The notes beneath the pieces were generated by a model. That model was not told the DNA's origin. It was given only the letters and a program-made list of their open reading frames with translations, and searched no databases. A stretch of DNA of 64,000 nucleotides from Nocardioides sp. JS614 (lineage in GTDB: Bacteria; Actinomycetota; Actinomycetes; Propionibacteriales; Nocardioidaceae), in assembly GCF_000015265.1 (NCBI RefSeq), contig NC_008699.1, forward strand, positions 3,224,001 through 3,288,000. The letters run 5' to 3'. The position numbers and the translations under genes are program-made. Shown piece by piece: positions 32,803 through 41,383 of this stretch (the first letter of the stretch is position 1; every line of letters begins with the position of its first letter).

Positions 32803-34004
32803 TTCAGGAAGTCGGGGATGTCCAGGTCGTCGTCGTCGAACTGCACCTGCCGGGGCGCGGGCCGGGTCGCCGCGTCCGGGGTGGTGCCGCCCTGGGGCCG
32901 CGACTGGGCGCCGGCCGCCACCTTCTCCTTGTCCGCATCATCCGACCCGGCGGCGATGGCCTGGGCCGCGGCCCGGGTCTCCTGCTGGGTCTGCTGCGGG
33001 GCCGGAGCCTGCTTGGGCTCGCGCCGCAGGACCGTGCCCTCGCCGGTCCGCTTCGGCATCCCGCCGTCGAACCCGGCAGCGATGACCGTCACCCGGACCT
33101 CGTCACCGAGGGCGTCGTCGATGGTCGCGCCGAAGATGATGTTGGCCTCGGCGTGCACGGCCTCGGCGACCAGCGCCGCGGCCTCGTTGATCTCGAACAG
33201 GCCGAGGTCGGAGCCGCCCGCGATCGAGAGCAGCACGCCGTGCGCCCCGTCGATGCTGGCCTCGAGCAGCGGGCTGGAGACGGCCATCTCCGCGGCGGCC
33301 ACGGACCGGTCCTCGCCCCGGGCCGACCCGATGCCCATCAGCGCCGAGCCGGCGTTCGACATCACGGACTTGACGTCGGCGAAGTCGAGGTTGATCAGGC
33401 CCGGTGTCGTGATCAGGTCGGTGATGCCGGAGACGCCCTGGAGCAGGACCTGGTCGGCCTGCTTGAAGGCGTCGAGGACCGAGACGTTGCGGTCGCTGAT
33501 CGAGAGCAGCCGGTCGTTCGGGATCACGATCAGCGTGTCGACCTCCTCGCGCAGGCCCGCGATGCCCTCCTCGGCGGAGTTGGCGCGGCGCCGGCCCTCG
33601 AACGCGAACGGCCGGGTGACGACACCGATCGTCAGCGCGCCGAGCGAGCGGGCGATCCGGGCCACGACGGGCGCGCCGCCGGTGCCGGTGCCGCCGCCCT
33701 CGCCTGCGGTGACGAAGACCATGTCGGCGCCCTTGAGGACCTCCTCGATCTCGTCGGCGTGATCCTCGGCGGCCCGGGCCCCGACCTCGGGGTTGGCGCC
33801 CGCACCGAGGCCACGGGTCAGCTCACGGCCGATGTCGAGCTTGACGTCGGCGTCGCTCATCAGGAGCGCCTGGGCGTCGGTGTTGATCGCGATGAACTCG
33901 ACGCCCTTGAGGCCGACCTCGATCATCCGGTTGACGGCGTTGACACCACCACCACCGATGCCCACGACCTTGATGATGGCCAGGTAGTTCTGCGCTGCTG
34001 CCAC
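32799..34004 (-). CDS. ftsZ: Cell division protein FtsZ
   Basis: Tubulin-like GTPase forming the division ring, 401 residues. It has KVVGIGGGGVNAVNRMI, the GTP signature AGEGGGTGTGGAP near residue 105, NxDxxD-type PNDRLL and the GVSGITDLITTPGLINLDFADV T7 region. After a Gln/Ala-rich linker it ends DDDDLDIPDFLK, the actinobacterial C-terminal peptide that binds SepF and FtsW. GTG at 34002-34004 gives MAAAQNYLAIIKVVG, as in relatives. Transcribed from its own 5' region (see promoter) as well as perhaps by read-through from ftsQ. Confidence 0.98.
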   Translation of the reverse strand: MAAAQNYLAIIKVVGIGGGGVNAVNRMIEVGLKGVEFIAINTDAQALLMSDADVKLDIGRELTRGLGAGANPEVGARAAEDHADEIEEVLKGADMVFVTAGEGGGTGTGGAPVVARIARSLGALTIGVVTRPFAFEGRRRANSAEEGIAGLREEVDTLIVIPNDRLLSISDRNVSVLDAFKQADQVLLQGVSGITDLITTPGLINLDFADVKSVMSNAGSALMGIGSARGEDRSVAAAEMAVSSPLLEASIDGAHGVLLSIAGGSDLGLFEINEAAALVAEAVHAEANIIFGATIDDALGDEVRVTVIAAGFDGGMPKRTGEGTVLRREPKQAPAPQQTQQETRAAAQAIAAGSDDADKEKVAAGAQSRPQGGTTPDAATRPAPRQVQFDDDDLDIPDFLK

Positions 34005-34101
34005 GGCGGGTTCGCCTCTCGCTGCTCGGGTGCGGATGTCTGTGCTGGTGACGCTGATGACGCTGATCTGGTCTGAGTCGGCTCGGTATGTCGGAACTCT
34101 T

Positions 34102-34118
34102 ACCCTCAGGCTGAGGGT
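34102..34118. promoter_or_regulatory. Palindrome at the expected ftsZ transcription start
   Basis: ACCCTCAG and CTGAGGGT flank one base, forming a 17-bp palindrome. It covers the expected transcription start of the ftsZ promoter, so a bound protein would block it. Regulator unknown. Confidence 0.45.
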
Positions 34119-34147
34119 TATAGTTATGTCAACCTCGCCGTGGTCAC
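34118..34147 (-). promoter_or_regulatory. Candidate ftsZ promoter
   Basis: On the minus strand, GTGACC (34142-34147) and TATAAC (34118-34123) are 18 bp apart, matching four of six and five of six consensus positions. A TTGACA lies between them at 34127-34132 but has no fitting -10. The 5' untranslated region would be about 105 bases. Confidence 0.5.
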
Positions 34148-34216
34148 GACGATAGGGAGCGCGACCGCCGATTCCGTGGCGACACGCCCAGTGCACGGCG
34201 AGCGTCCGACGAAAGT

Positions 34217-34268
34217 GTTGGCCCAATCCCGGAACTTCTCGGCCGAAGTTTCGGGCCAACAGTTCCGG
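34217..34268. repeat. Overlapping inverted repeats between ftsZ and ftsQ
   Basis: Three pairings compete: GTTGGCCC (34217-34224) with GGGCCAAC (34253-34260); CCGGAACT (34229-34236) with AGTTCCGG (34261-34268); AACTTC with GAAGTT inside them. The last arm also touches the neighbouring hairpin at 34266. Purpose unknown. Confidence 0.6.
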
Positions 34269-34293
34269 TTTCCCCGGTTCACCGGGGAAACCG
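34266..34293 (-). terminator. Hairpin terminator after ftsQ
   Basis: Perfect 12-bp stem (34266-34277 with 34282-34293) with loop TTCA, 50 bp after the ftsQ stop. It would separate ftsZ transcription from the upstream mur genes. No T-run. Confidence 0.65.
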
Positions 34294-34342
34294 ACCTCGC
34301 TGTGGGTTCGCAGCAGGAGGGCCAGAGTTCCCGGGGCCGACG

Positions 34343-35089
34343 TCAGCCGCTGGTGGTCGGCTGGCCGGGCACGCTCACGTCGTAGTGCTGCGCCTTCCGG
34401 GCCACCAGCAGGTCGGCGATCACCTCGGCCTTGAGCTCGGAGTCCTCCGCACTCCCCCACTCCACGGTCCGCCCGTCGCGCAGCTGCAGCGAGATCTCGT
34501 CGATCGTGGACGCCTCCACGTGGTCGACCTTGGCCCGCAGGTCCGCGGGCAGGGCCGCGACGACGAGCGCGGCCTCGCGCAGCGCCTCGCTCCCGGTGGT
34601 GGCGCCGGTCTCGACCCGGGGCAGCTCGGGCGGCGCCTGGGCATAGTCGCGGAACACGACGCCGTCGGCGTCCATCCCCTGCAACCGGCCGCCGATCTCG
34701 ACCACGGCCACCGCCACCCGCTCCTCCACGTCGATCAGCACCTGGTCGGGCCACTGGCGCGAGACGTCGGCGGAGCGTACGGCGGCCAGCGCCTCGACCC
34801 GCGCGCGGACCCGGTCCAGGTCGACGCGCGCGAGCGCCTCGCCCTGGGGCACCGCCGCGGCCTGGCGGACCTGAGTGGCGCTGAGCAGGCCGACCCCCTG
34901 CACCTCGACCCCCTTCACCGACAGCCAGCTGGAGAAGTACACGAGCCAGCTGCCGCCGCCGACGATCGCGACCAGCACGAGCACGGCGACGACGTACCGC
35001 CACGCCAGCCAGCGCCGCGCCCACTGCCGGCGCGCGAACCGCCGGCGGCTGCGGTCGGCCGGGTCGCGCCCAGGCATCCGGCTAGCCAT
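34343..35089 (-). CDS. ftsQ: Cell division protein FtsQ
   Basis: Bitopic divisome protein, 248 residues: an Arg-rich cytoplasmic N-terminus, one transmembrane helix (about 31-50), the POTRA domain (SVKGVEVQGVGLLSATQV) and the FtsQ domain (VRSADVSRQWPDQVLIDVEERVAVAV region, then DADGVVFRD). Its ATG lies inside the last codons of murC (8-bp overlap); a second ATG twelve bases downstream is possible. Confidence 0.95.
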   Translation of the reverse strand: MASRMPGRDPADRSRRRFARRQWARRWLAWRYVVAVLVLVAIVGGGSWLVYFSSWLSVKGVEVQGVGLLSATQVRQAAAVPQGEALARVDLDRVRARVEALAAVRSADVSRQWPDQVLIDVEERVAVAVVEIGGRLQGMDADGVVFRDYAQAPPELPRVETGATTGSEALREAALVVAALPADLRAKVDHVEASTIDEISLQLRDGRTVEWGSAEDSELKAEVIADLLVARKAQHYDVSVPGQPTTSG

Positions 35090-36422
35090 CCAGCAGCCCC
35101 AGCACCCGGGGCCCGATCGCCGTGACGGTTCCGGCGCCCAAGGTCAGGACCAGGTCGCCGGGCCGGGCCCGGGCGACCAGCTCCGCCGCCACCGCGTCGA
35201 AGTCGGCGACGTAGGCGACCCGCTCCGCGGGTAGCGGCACCGCACCGGCGACCAGCGCGCCGGTGACCTCGGGGTCGGGATCCTCGCGGGCGAGGTAGAC
35301 GTCGAGCACCACGACCTCGTCGGCCGCCCCGAGCGCCCGGCCCATCGCGGTGCCGAAGATCCGGGTCCGGGAGACCAGGTGCGGCTGGAAGGCGACGACG
35401 ACCCGGCCGGACCCGGCGACGGCGCGGGCCGCCTGCAGGTCCCCCGCGATCTCGGTCGGGTGGTGGGCGTAGCTGTCGTAGACACGCACCCCCCCGGCCT
35501 CGCCCTTGCGCTCCATCCGCCGCTTGGTCCCGGTGTACGACGCGAGCCCGCGGGCCAGGTCGGCGGCGGCGTACCCGAGCTCGACGCCGGCGGCGAGCGC
35601 GGCCAGCGCGTCGGCGAGGTAGTGCTCCCCCGGCGACCAGAGGGTCACGCCGTCCAGGGCGCCGGCGTCGCGGGCGGAGACGGTCACCACCCGCCGCCCG
35701 GCCGCGCGGTGCCGCTCGGCGAGCGCCGCGGCACCGGGATCGTCGGCCACGCAGACCAGGAAGCCGTCCGGCGCGAGGGTGTCGGCGAACTCGTCGAACG
35801 CCGCGGCGTAGGCCTCCGGCGTGCCCCACTGGTCGAGGTGGTCGGCCTCGATGTTGGTGACCACGGCGGCGTACGGCGAGTAGTGCAGGAAGGCTCCGTC
35901 GCTCTCGTCGGCCTCGGCGACGAACAGGTCGCCGGTGCCCTCGGCGGCGTTGACACCGGTCGCAGCCAGGTCACCGCCGATGGCGTACGTCGGGTCCGCG
36001 CCGGCGGCCTGCAGCGCGACCGTGAGCAGGGAGGTCGTGGTGGTCTTGCCGTGCGTGCCGGCGACGGCGACCACGCGCCGCCCGGCCATCACGGCGGCCA
36101 GCGCGGCCGATCGCGGCAGCACGCGCAGGCCCTGGCGCACGGCCTCGACGTACTCCGGGTTGTCCTCGCGCACCGCGGTCGAGACGACCAGGGTGTCGAC
36201 GTCGTGGACGTGGGCGGCGTCGTGGCCCAGGTGCACCCGGGCGCCCAGCTCGCGCAGGGCCGTCAGCGTCGGGGAGTCGGTGCCATCGCTGCCGCTGACG
36301 GTGATGCCGCGGGCCAGCATGATCCGGGCGATGCCGGACAGGCCGGCGCCACCGATGCCGACGAAGTGCACCCGTCCGAGCCGGTCGGCGGGCAGCACCT
36401 GGTCGGGGACGGGCAGCCTCAT
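35082..36422 (-). CDS. murC: UDP-N-acetylmuramate-L-alanine ligase
   Basis: Adds L-Ala to UDP-MurNAc, the first peptide-stem step, in the cytoplasm. The 446-residue Mur ligase has VHFVGIGGAGLSGIARIML for the UDP part, the ATP loop VAGTHGKTTTTSLL near residue 120, and YDSYAHHPTEI late. ATG overlaps the murG stop (ATGA). Confidence 0.98.
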   Translation of the reverse strand: MRLPVPDQVLPADRLGRVHFVGIGGAGLSGIARIMLARGITVSGSDGTDSPTLTALRELGARVHLGHDAAHVHDVDTLVVSTAVREDNPEYVEAVRQGLRVLPRSAALAAVMAGRRVVAVAGTHGKTTTTSLLTVALQAAGADPTYAIGGDLAATGVNAAEGTGDLFVAEADESDGAFLHYSPYAAVVTNIEADHLDQWGTPEAYAAAFDEFADTLAPDGFLVCVADDPGAAALAERHRAAGRRVVTVSARDAGALDGVTLWSPGEHYLADALAALAAGVELGYAAADLARGLASYTGTKRRMERKGEAGGVRVYDSYAHHPTEIAGDLQAARAVAGSGRVVVAFQPHLVSRTRIFGTAMGRALGAADEVVVLDVYLAREDPDPEVTGALVAGAVPLPAERVAYVADFDAVAAELVARARPGDLVLTLGAGTVTAIGPRVLGLLDG

Positions 36423-37516
36423 CGGGCGGACGATCCGAGGCCGAGCTCGAGCACGATCCGGGCCAGCCGCTCGTCGGCGTCGCGCGGGATCAGCGCGGCC
36501 GCGGCGGCACCCATCGCGGCCAGCCGCTCGGCGTCGGCGACGAGGGGCGGGACGGTGCCGACCACCCAGTCGGTGGTGAGGTCGGCGTCCTTGACGAGGA
36601 TCCCGCCGCCGGCGTCGATCACCGGCCGCGCGTTGCGTTCCTGCTCGCCGTTGCCGATCGGCAGCGGCACGAAGACCGCGGGCAGGCCGACGGCTGCCGC
36701 CTCGGTCACGCTGTTGGCGCCGGCCCGGCAGATCACCAGGTCGGCCGCGGCGTAGGCGAGGTCCATCCGGTCGATGTACTCCACGACGACGTAGGGGACG
36801 CCGGTCTCCTCGGCACCCGGCTGCGGGTCGGCGCCGCCGTGCTTGCCCTGGGCGTGCAGCACCTGGACACCGGTGGCGGCGAGCGCCCCCGCGGCGGCCG
36901 AGACCGCCTGGTTGAGCCGGCGGGCACCCTGGGAGCCGCCGGTGACCAGCAGCGTGGGGCGGTCGGGGTCGAGCCCGAAGAAGGCCCGCGCCTCGGCCCG
37001 CCGGGCCGCGCGGTCCAGGCCGGAGATCATCGGACGGATGGGGAGCCCGACGTACTCGGCGTTGCGCAACGGCGTGTCCGGGAAGCTCACCGCGACCCGC
37101 TGCGCGAACCGCGCGCCTGCGCGGTTGGCCAGCCCGGGCACGGTGTTCTGCTCGTGGACGACCAGCGGGATCCCCCGCTTGCGGGTCGCGACGTACGCCG
37201 GCATGGAGACGTAGCCGCCGTAGCCGACGACCACGTCGGGCCGGACCCGGTCGAGCACGGCATGCGTCGCCCGGACCGCCGCCCGCAGCCGGAACGGGAC
37301 CTTGAGCAGGTCGGCGCCGGGCCGGCGCGGCAGCGGCACCGGCGGGATCAGCTCGAGCGGGTAGCCCGCCTCGGGGACCACCTTGTTCTCCAGGCCGCGG
37401 GGCGTCCCGAGACAGGTGATCTCGACGTCGGGCTCGAGGCGGCGCAGGGCGTCGGCGGTCGCGAGCAGGGGCGAGGTGTGGCCGGCGGTGCCGCCGCCGG
37501 CGAGGAGAACGCGCAT
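36419..37516 (-). CDS. murG: Lipid II synthase MurG
   Basis: GT28 glycosyltransferase that adds GlcNAc to lipid I at the inner membrane face. The 365 residues contain LLAGGGTAGHTSPLLATAD, GYGGYVSMPAY, VHEQNTVPGLANR, TGGSQGARRLNQ and ICRAGANSVTEAAAVGLPAVFVPLP. I prefer ATG at 37514-37516 over a GTG six bases upstream because a TAGGCT hexamer stands exactly seven bases before it, suggesting an additional leaderless transcript starting here. Confidence 0.97.
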   Translation of the reverse strand: MRVLLAGGGTAGHTSPLLATADALRRLEPDVEITCLGTPRGLENKVVPEAGYPLELIPPVPLPRRPGADLLKVPFRLRAAVRATHAVLDRVRPDVVVGYGGYVSMPAYVATRKRGIPLVVHEQNTVPGLANRAGARFAQRVAVSFPDTPLRNAEYVGLPIRPMISGLDRAARRAEARAFFGLDPDRPTLLVTGGSQGARRLNQAVSAAAGALAATGVQVLHAQGKHGGADPQPGAEETGVPYVVVEYIDRMDLAYAAADLVICRAGANSVTEAAAVGLPAVFVPLPIGNGEQERNARPVIDAGGGILVKDADLTTDWVVGTVPPLVADAERLAAMGAAAAALIPRDADERLARIVLELGLGSSAR

Positions 37517-37523
37517 CGGCACC

Positions 37524-37529
37524 AGCCTA
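37524..37529 (-). promoter_or_regulatory. -10 hexamer TAGGCT before murG
   Basis: TAGGCT overlaps the ftsW stop codon and ends seven bases before the murG ATG. A possible internal leaderless promoter of the dcw cluster. Confidence 0.4.
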
Positions 37530-38780
37530 GGAGAGCCGACCCGCGGAGAGCCCGGCGGAGCGGGCCTTCTTGCGCTGGGCCAGGGCGCGGGCGGCCTCCG
37601 GCTCGCGGCGCGCGAACCCGATGAGCAGGCCGAGCGCGACCAAGGACGGCACCAGCGCCGAGCCGCCGTAGGACACCAGCGGCAGCGGGATGCCGATGAC
37701 CGGCAGCAGCGCGAGCACCATGCCGACGTTGATGATCATCTGGCCGAGCAGCCACACGACGATGCCGAACGTCGTGTAGCGCACGAACGCGTCCTGCGTG
37801 TGCGCGGCGACCCGGATCGCGGCGTACGCGATCGTGAGGAACAGCGCGATCACCAGCAGGGTGCCGACCAGGCCGAGCTCCTCGCCGAGCACCGCGAAGA
37901 TGAAGTCGGTGTGTGCCTCGGGCAGGTTGCCCCACTTCTGCTGGCTGGCGCCGAGGCCCTGCCCGAACACGCCGCCGTGCGAGAGCGCGTACAGGCCGTG
38001 GGCGGGCTGCCAGCCGGCGTTGTGGAAGTCCTTGAACGGGTCGGCGAAGTTCGTCAGCCGCTCGCGCCGCTCGGGGCTGGTCGAGGCCAGCCAGATGGCG
38101 ACGACGCCGATCACGGTCAGCGAGACGGAGAACAGGCGGCCGGGCGCGCCCACCACCCACAGCATCGCGAGCAGGATCGCCATCAGCACCAGCGCGGTGC
38201 CGAGGTCGTGGCCGAGGACGACCAGGCCGACCACCACGAGCATGCCGGGCACCACCGGCACGAAGACCTCGTGCAGGCTCCGCAGCCGCTTCTCCTTCAG
38301 CGCGTACACGTGCGCCGCCCACAGCACGATCGAGAGCTTCGCGATCTCCGCGGGCTGGACCACGAACGGCCCGACCCCGAGCCAGTTGGTGTTGCCGTTG
38401 ACGGTGCGGCCCAGGCCCAGCTGGGTCAGCGCGAGCAGCACGATCGACACGATCAGCGCCAGCCAGGCGAACCGGCGCAGGACGGAGTGCGGCAACCGGG
38501 AGGCGATCCAGGCGCACGGGATGCCGATCAGCACCCAGAGCAGCTGGCGCTCGACGACGGCGTAGGAGCTGCCGTTCTTCTCGTAGGAGTACACGCTCGA
38601 GGCGCTGAGGACCATGATCAGCCCGATGGTCAGCAGCAGCGCGGACGCGCCGAGCAGCAGGTAGTAGGCGGTCAGCGGGCGGTCCAGCGCATGCCGGACG
38701 GCGGCGTACCAGCCACCCACCGAGCGCCGGCCGACCGGCCGCGCCCGCTCGACGGGGTCCAGGGGGTTCGCGGTCGTCAT
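37527..38780 (-). CDS. ftsW: SEDS peptidoglycan polymerase FtsW
   Basis: Division-specific glycosyltransferase that works with the FtsI transpeptidase. The 417-residue protein has about ten helices, IMVLSASSVYSYE near the start, the loop motif LGVGPFVVQPAEIAKLSIVLW, GHDLGTALVLM with the conserved catalytic-site Asp region, and the end INVGMVLALLPVIGIPLPLVSYGGSA. Cytoplasmic tails are Arg-rich. It lies between murD and murG in the standard order. Confidence 0.97.
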   Translation of the reverse strand: MTTANPLDPVERARPVGRRSVGGWYAAVRHALDRPLTAYYLLLGASALLLTIGLIMVLSASSVYSYEKNGSSYAVVERQLLWVLIGIPCAWIASRLPHSVLRRFAWLALIVSIVLLALTQLGLGRTVNGNTNWLGVGPFVVQPAEIAKLSIVLWAAHVYALKEKRLRSLHEVFVPVVPGMLVVVGLVVLGHDLGTALVLMAILLAMLWVVGAPGRLFSVSLTVIGVVAIWLASTSPERRERLTNFADPFKDFHNAGWQPAHGLYALSHGGVFGQGLGASQQKWGNLPEAHTDFIFAVLGEELGLVGTLLVIALFLTIAYAAIRVAAHTQDAFVRYTTFGIVVWLLGQMIINVGMVLALLPVIGIPLPLVSYGGSALVPSLVALGLLIGFARREPEAARALAQRKKARSAGLSAGRLS

Positions 38781-38822
38781 GCCCCACCCCCTCCCGTCGG
38801 GTCCGGTCTGCGTGCGGTCGGC

Positions 38823-40289
38823 CTACAGCCTGCGTCGTACGGCGTCGGCGAACGCGTCGCCGCGCTCGGCGTAGTTGGTGAACATGTCCATGGAGGCGCA
38901 GCCGGGTGCCAGCAGGACCGTGTCGCCGGGTCGGGCCAACTCGGCCGCCGCTCCGACTACGCGCTCCATGGCACGTCCACCGTGATCGCCCTCAGTCTCG
39001 TCGTCCTCGACGACGATGACGGGCACATCCGGCGCGTGTCGCGAAAGCGCCCCCGCGATGACGTCCCGGTCGCGGCCGAGCAGCACCACGCCGCGCAGCC
39101 GGTCGCGCACGGCGCGCACCAGGTCGTCGAAGTGGGCCCCCTTGGCGAGCCCGCCGGCGATCCACACCACCGGCTCGTAGGCCAGCAGCGAGGACTGGGC
39201 GGCATGCGGGTTGGTGGCCTTGGAGTCGTCGACCCAGGTCACGCCGCCGGCCGCGCCGACGACGGCGATCCGGTGCCGGTCGGGGCGGAAGGCGCGCAGC
39301 CCGTCGCGGACCGCGCCCTGGGAGACGCCGTGGGCGCGGGCCAGGGCGGCGGCGGCGAGCGCGTTGGCGATGTTGTGGGGCGCCGCACCGCCCGGCGAGT
39401 GCAGGGCCAGGTCGGAGATCGTGCACAGCTCCGCGGCGCTGGTGTCGCGCTGCTCGATGAAGGCCCGGTCGGCCAGGATGTCCTCGACCAGGCCCACCAT
39501 GCCGACGCCGGGCATGCCGAGGGTGAACCCGACGGCGCGGGCGCCCTCGACCACGTCGGCCTCGCGGACCAGCCGCTCGGTCTCGGGGTCGGCGACGTTG
39601 TAGACGCAGGCCTTCTGGGCCCGCTCGTAGATCCGGCCCTTGTCGGCGGCATAGGCCCCGAAGGAGGAGTACCAGTCCAGGTGGTCCTCGGCGACGTTGA
39701 GCACCGCGGCCGCCTCGGCGCTCATCGAGTCGGTGTAGTGCAGCTGGAAGCTGGACAGCTCGACGGCCAGCACGTCGTACGGCTCGGGGTCCATCACGGC
39801 CTCGACGATCGGGAGGCCGACGTTGCCGACCGCGATGCTGCGCAGGCCGGCGGCCCGCAGGATCGAGTCGAGCATCTGCACGGTGGTGGTCTTGCCGTTC
39901 GTGCCGGTCACGCACAGCCAGGGGGTGCGGTGGTCGGGGTCGCGCAGCCGCCAGGCCAGCTCGACCTCGCCCCAGATGGGGATCCTGCGCGCGCGGGCCT
40001 GCGCGAGCAGCGGCGCGCTCGGCTTCCAGCCGGGCGAGGTGACCAGCAGGTCCACGTCCTCGGGCAGGGTCGTGGTGGTGCCGGCCCCGAGGCGTACGTC
40101 GGCGCCGAGCACCTCGAGCAGCTCGGCCTTGGCGGGCCGATCGCCGGCCTCGGACTCGTCGAGGGCGGTCACGCTCGCACCGAGGTGGTTGAGGTTGTCG
40201 GCGGCCGCGAAGCCGGAGACGCCGAAGCCGGCGACGACGGCGCGGACCCCTTCCCAGGAGTCGTGACGACCGAGGTGATCGAGATCCAT
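38823..40289 (-). CDS. murD: UDP-N-acetylmuramoylalanine-D-glutamate ligase
   Basis: Adds D-Glu to UDP-MurNAc-L-Ala. The 488 residues show VVAGFGVSGFAAADNL, the ATP loop VTGTNGKTTTVQML near residue 125, DHLDWYSSFGAYAADKGRI and WVDDSKATNPHAA. ATG shares one base with the mraY stop (TGATG). A 42-bp gap precedes ftsW. Confidence 0.98.
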   Translation of the reverse strand: MDLDHLGRHDSWEGVRAVVAGFGVSGFAAADNLNHLGASVTALDESEAGDRPAKAELLEVLGADVRLGAGTTTTLPEDVDLLVTSPGWKPSAPLLAQARARRIPIWGEVELAWRLRDPDHRTPWLCVTGTNGKTTTVQMLDSILRAAGLRSIAVGNVGLPIVEAVMDPEPYDVLAVELSSFQLHYTDSMSAEAAAVLNVAEDHLDWYSSFGAYAADKGRIYERAQKACVYNVADPETERLVREADVVEGARAVGFTLGMPGVGMVGLVEDILADRAFIEQRDTSAAELCTISDLALHSPGGAAPHNIANALAAAALARAHGVSQGAVRDGLRAFRPDRHRIAVVGAAGGVTWVDDSKATNPHAAQSSLLAYEPVVWIAGGLAKGAHFDDLVRAVRDRLRGVVLLGRDRDVIAGALSRHAPDVPVIVVEDDETEGDHGGRAMERVVGAAAELARPGDTVLLAPGCASMDMFTNYAERGDAFADAVRRRL

Positions 40290-41383
40290 CAGATGCCGGC
40301 GACCCATTCCGCGTAGAACACGCCCAGGCCCGCGGCGACACAGATCCCGGTGATGATCCAGAACCGGATCACCACGGTCACCTGCTCCCACCCGAGCATC
40401 TCGAAGTGGTGGTGGATCGGCGCGATGCGGAACAGCCGCCGCCCGGTGCCGGTCAGTCGCTTGGTGGCCTTGAACGTGGCGACCTGCAGCATCACCGACA
40501 CCGTCTCCATCACGAACAGCCCGCCGAGGATGATCAGGAGCAGCTCGGTGCGGGTGAGGATGGCCAGGCCGGCGAGCGCACCGCCGAGGGCCAGGGACCC
40601 GGTGTCGCCCATGAAGATCGCGGCGGGTGACGCGTTCCACCACAGGAAGCCGAAGCACGCGCCGGTGATCGCGGCGGCCACGACCGCCAGGTCGAGCGGA
40701 TCGCGGACCTCGTAGCACAGGTTCGGCTGGTCGAGGCCGGTCTGGCCGCACCACTGGTTGTTCTGCCAGATGTTCACGAACATGTAGGCGCCGAAGACCA
40801 TCACGCTGGCGCCCGTGGCGAGCCCGTCGAGCCCGTCGGTGAGGTTCACGCCGTTGGACGTGGCCGCGATGATCAGCCAGATCAGCAGCAGGACGACGAC
40901 GGTCGGCAGCGTGATCCAGCCGATGTCACGGATGAAGGAGATGTGCCGGGACGCCGGCGACTGCCCGCGGTCGTCCTCGAGCCACGACGACAGCGACAGG
41001 ATCCCGAAGACCAGGGCCACCACGGTGAGCCCGATCATCTTCGCCTTGCTCCGCAGCCCGAGGCTGCGCTGCTTGGAGATCTTGATGAAGTCGTCGACGA
41101 AGCCGACCAGGCCGGTCCCGACGAGCAGGAACAGCAGGAGCAGCGCCGAGGCGGTCGGCATGTCGCCGGTGATCAGCTTCGCGCCGAAGTAGCCGACCAC
41201 GGTCGCGAGGATGATGACGACGCCGCCCATCGTCGGCGTGCCGCGCTTGGTGTGGTGGCTGGTCGGGCCGTCGTCGCGGATCTCCTGGCCGTAGCCCAGC
41301 CGCGTGAACTGGTTGATCGCGACCCGGGTGCCGAGCAGCGAGACGAGCAGGGCCAGACCGCCTCCGAACAGGATGGCTCTCAT
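40289..41383 (-). CDS. mraY: Phospho-MurNAc-pentapeptide translocase MraY
   Basis: Makes lipid I by moving phospho-MurNAc-pentapeptide to undecaprenyl phosphate. Ten hydrophobic segments in 364 residues; motifs TKRGTPTMGG, GFVDDFIKI with the catalytic Asp pair, TDGLDGLATG, FMGDTGSLALGG and the metal-binding PIHHHFEMLGW. ATG overlaps the murF stop (ATGA). Confidence 0.98.
   Translation of the reverse strand: MRAILFGGGLALLVSLLGTRVAINQFTRLGYGQEIRDDGPTSHHTKRGTPTMGGVVIILATVVGYFGAKLITGDMPTASALLLLFLLVGTGLVGFVDDFIKISKQRSLGLRSKAKMIGLTVVALVFGILSLSSWLEDDRGQSPASRHISFIRDIGWITLPTVVVLLLIWLIIAATSNGVNLTDGLDGLATGASVMVFGAYMFVNIWQNNQWCGQTGLDQPNLCYEVRDPLDLAVVAAAITGACFGFLWWNASPAAIFMGDTGSLALGGALAGLAILTRTELLLIILGGLFVMETVSVMLQVATFKATKRLTGTGRRLFRIAPIHHHFEMLGWEQVTVVIRFWIITGICVAAGLGVFYAEWVAGI

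Noticed and set aside
34005..35024. N-terminal extension of ftsZ
   Set aside because: It overlaps ftsQ in another frame; FtsZ normally starts at the GTG at 34002-34004.
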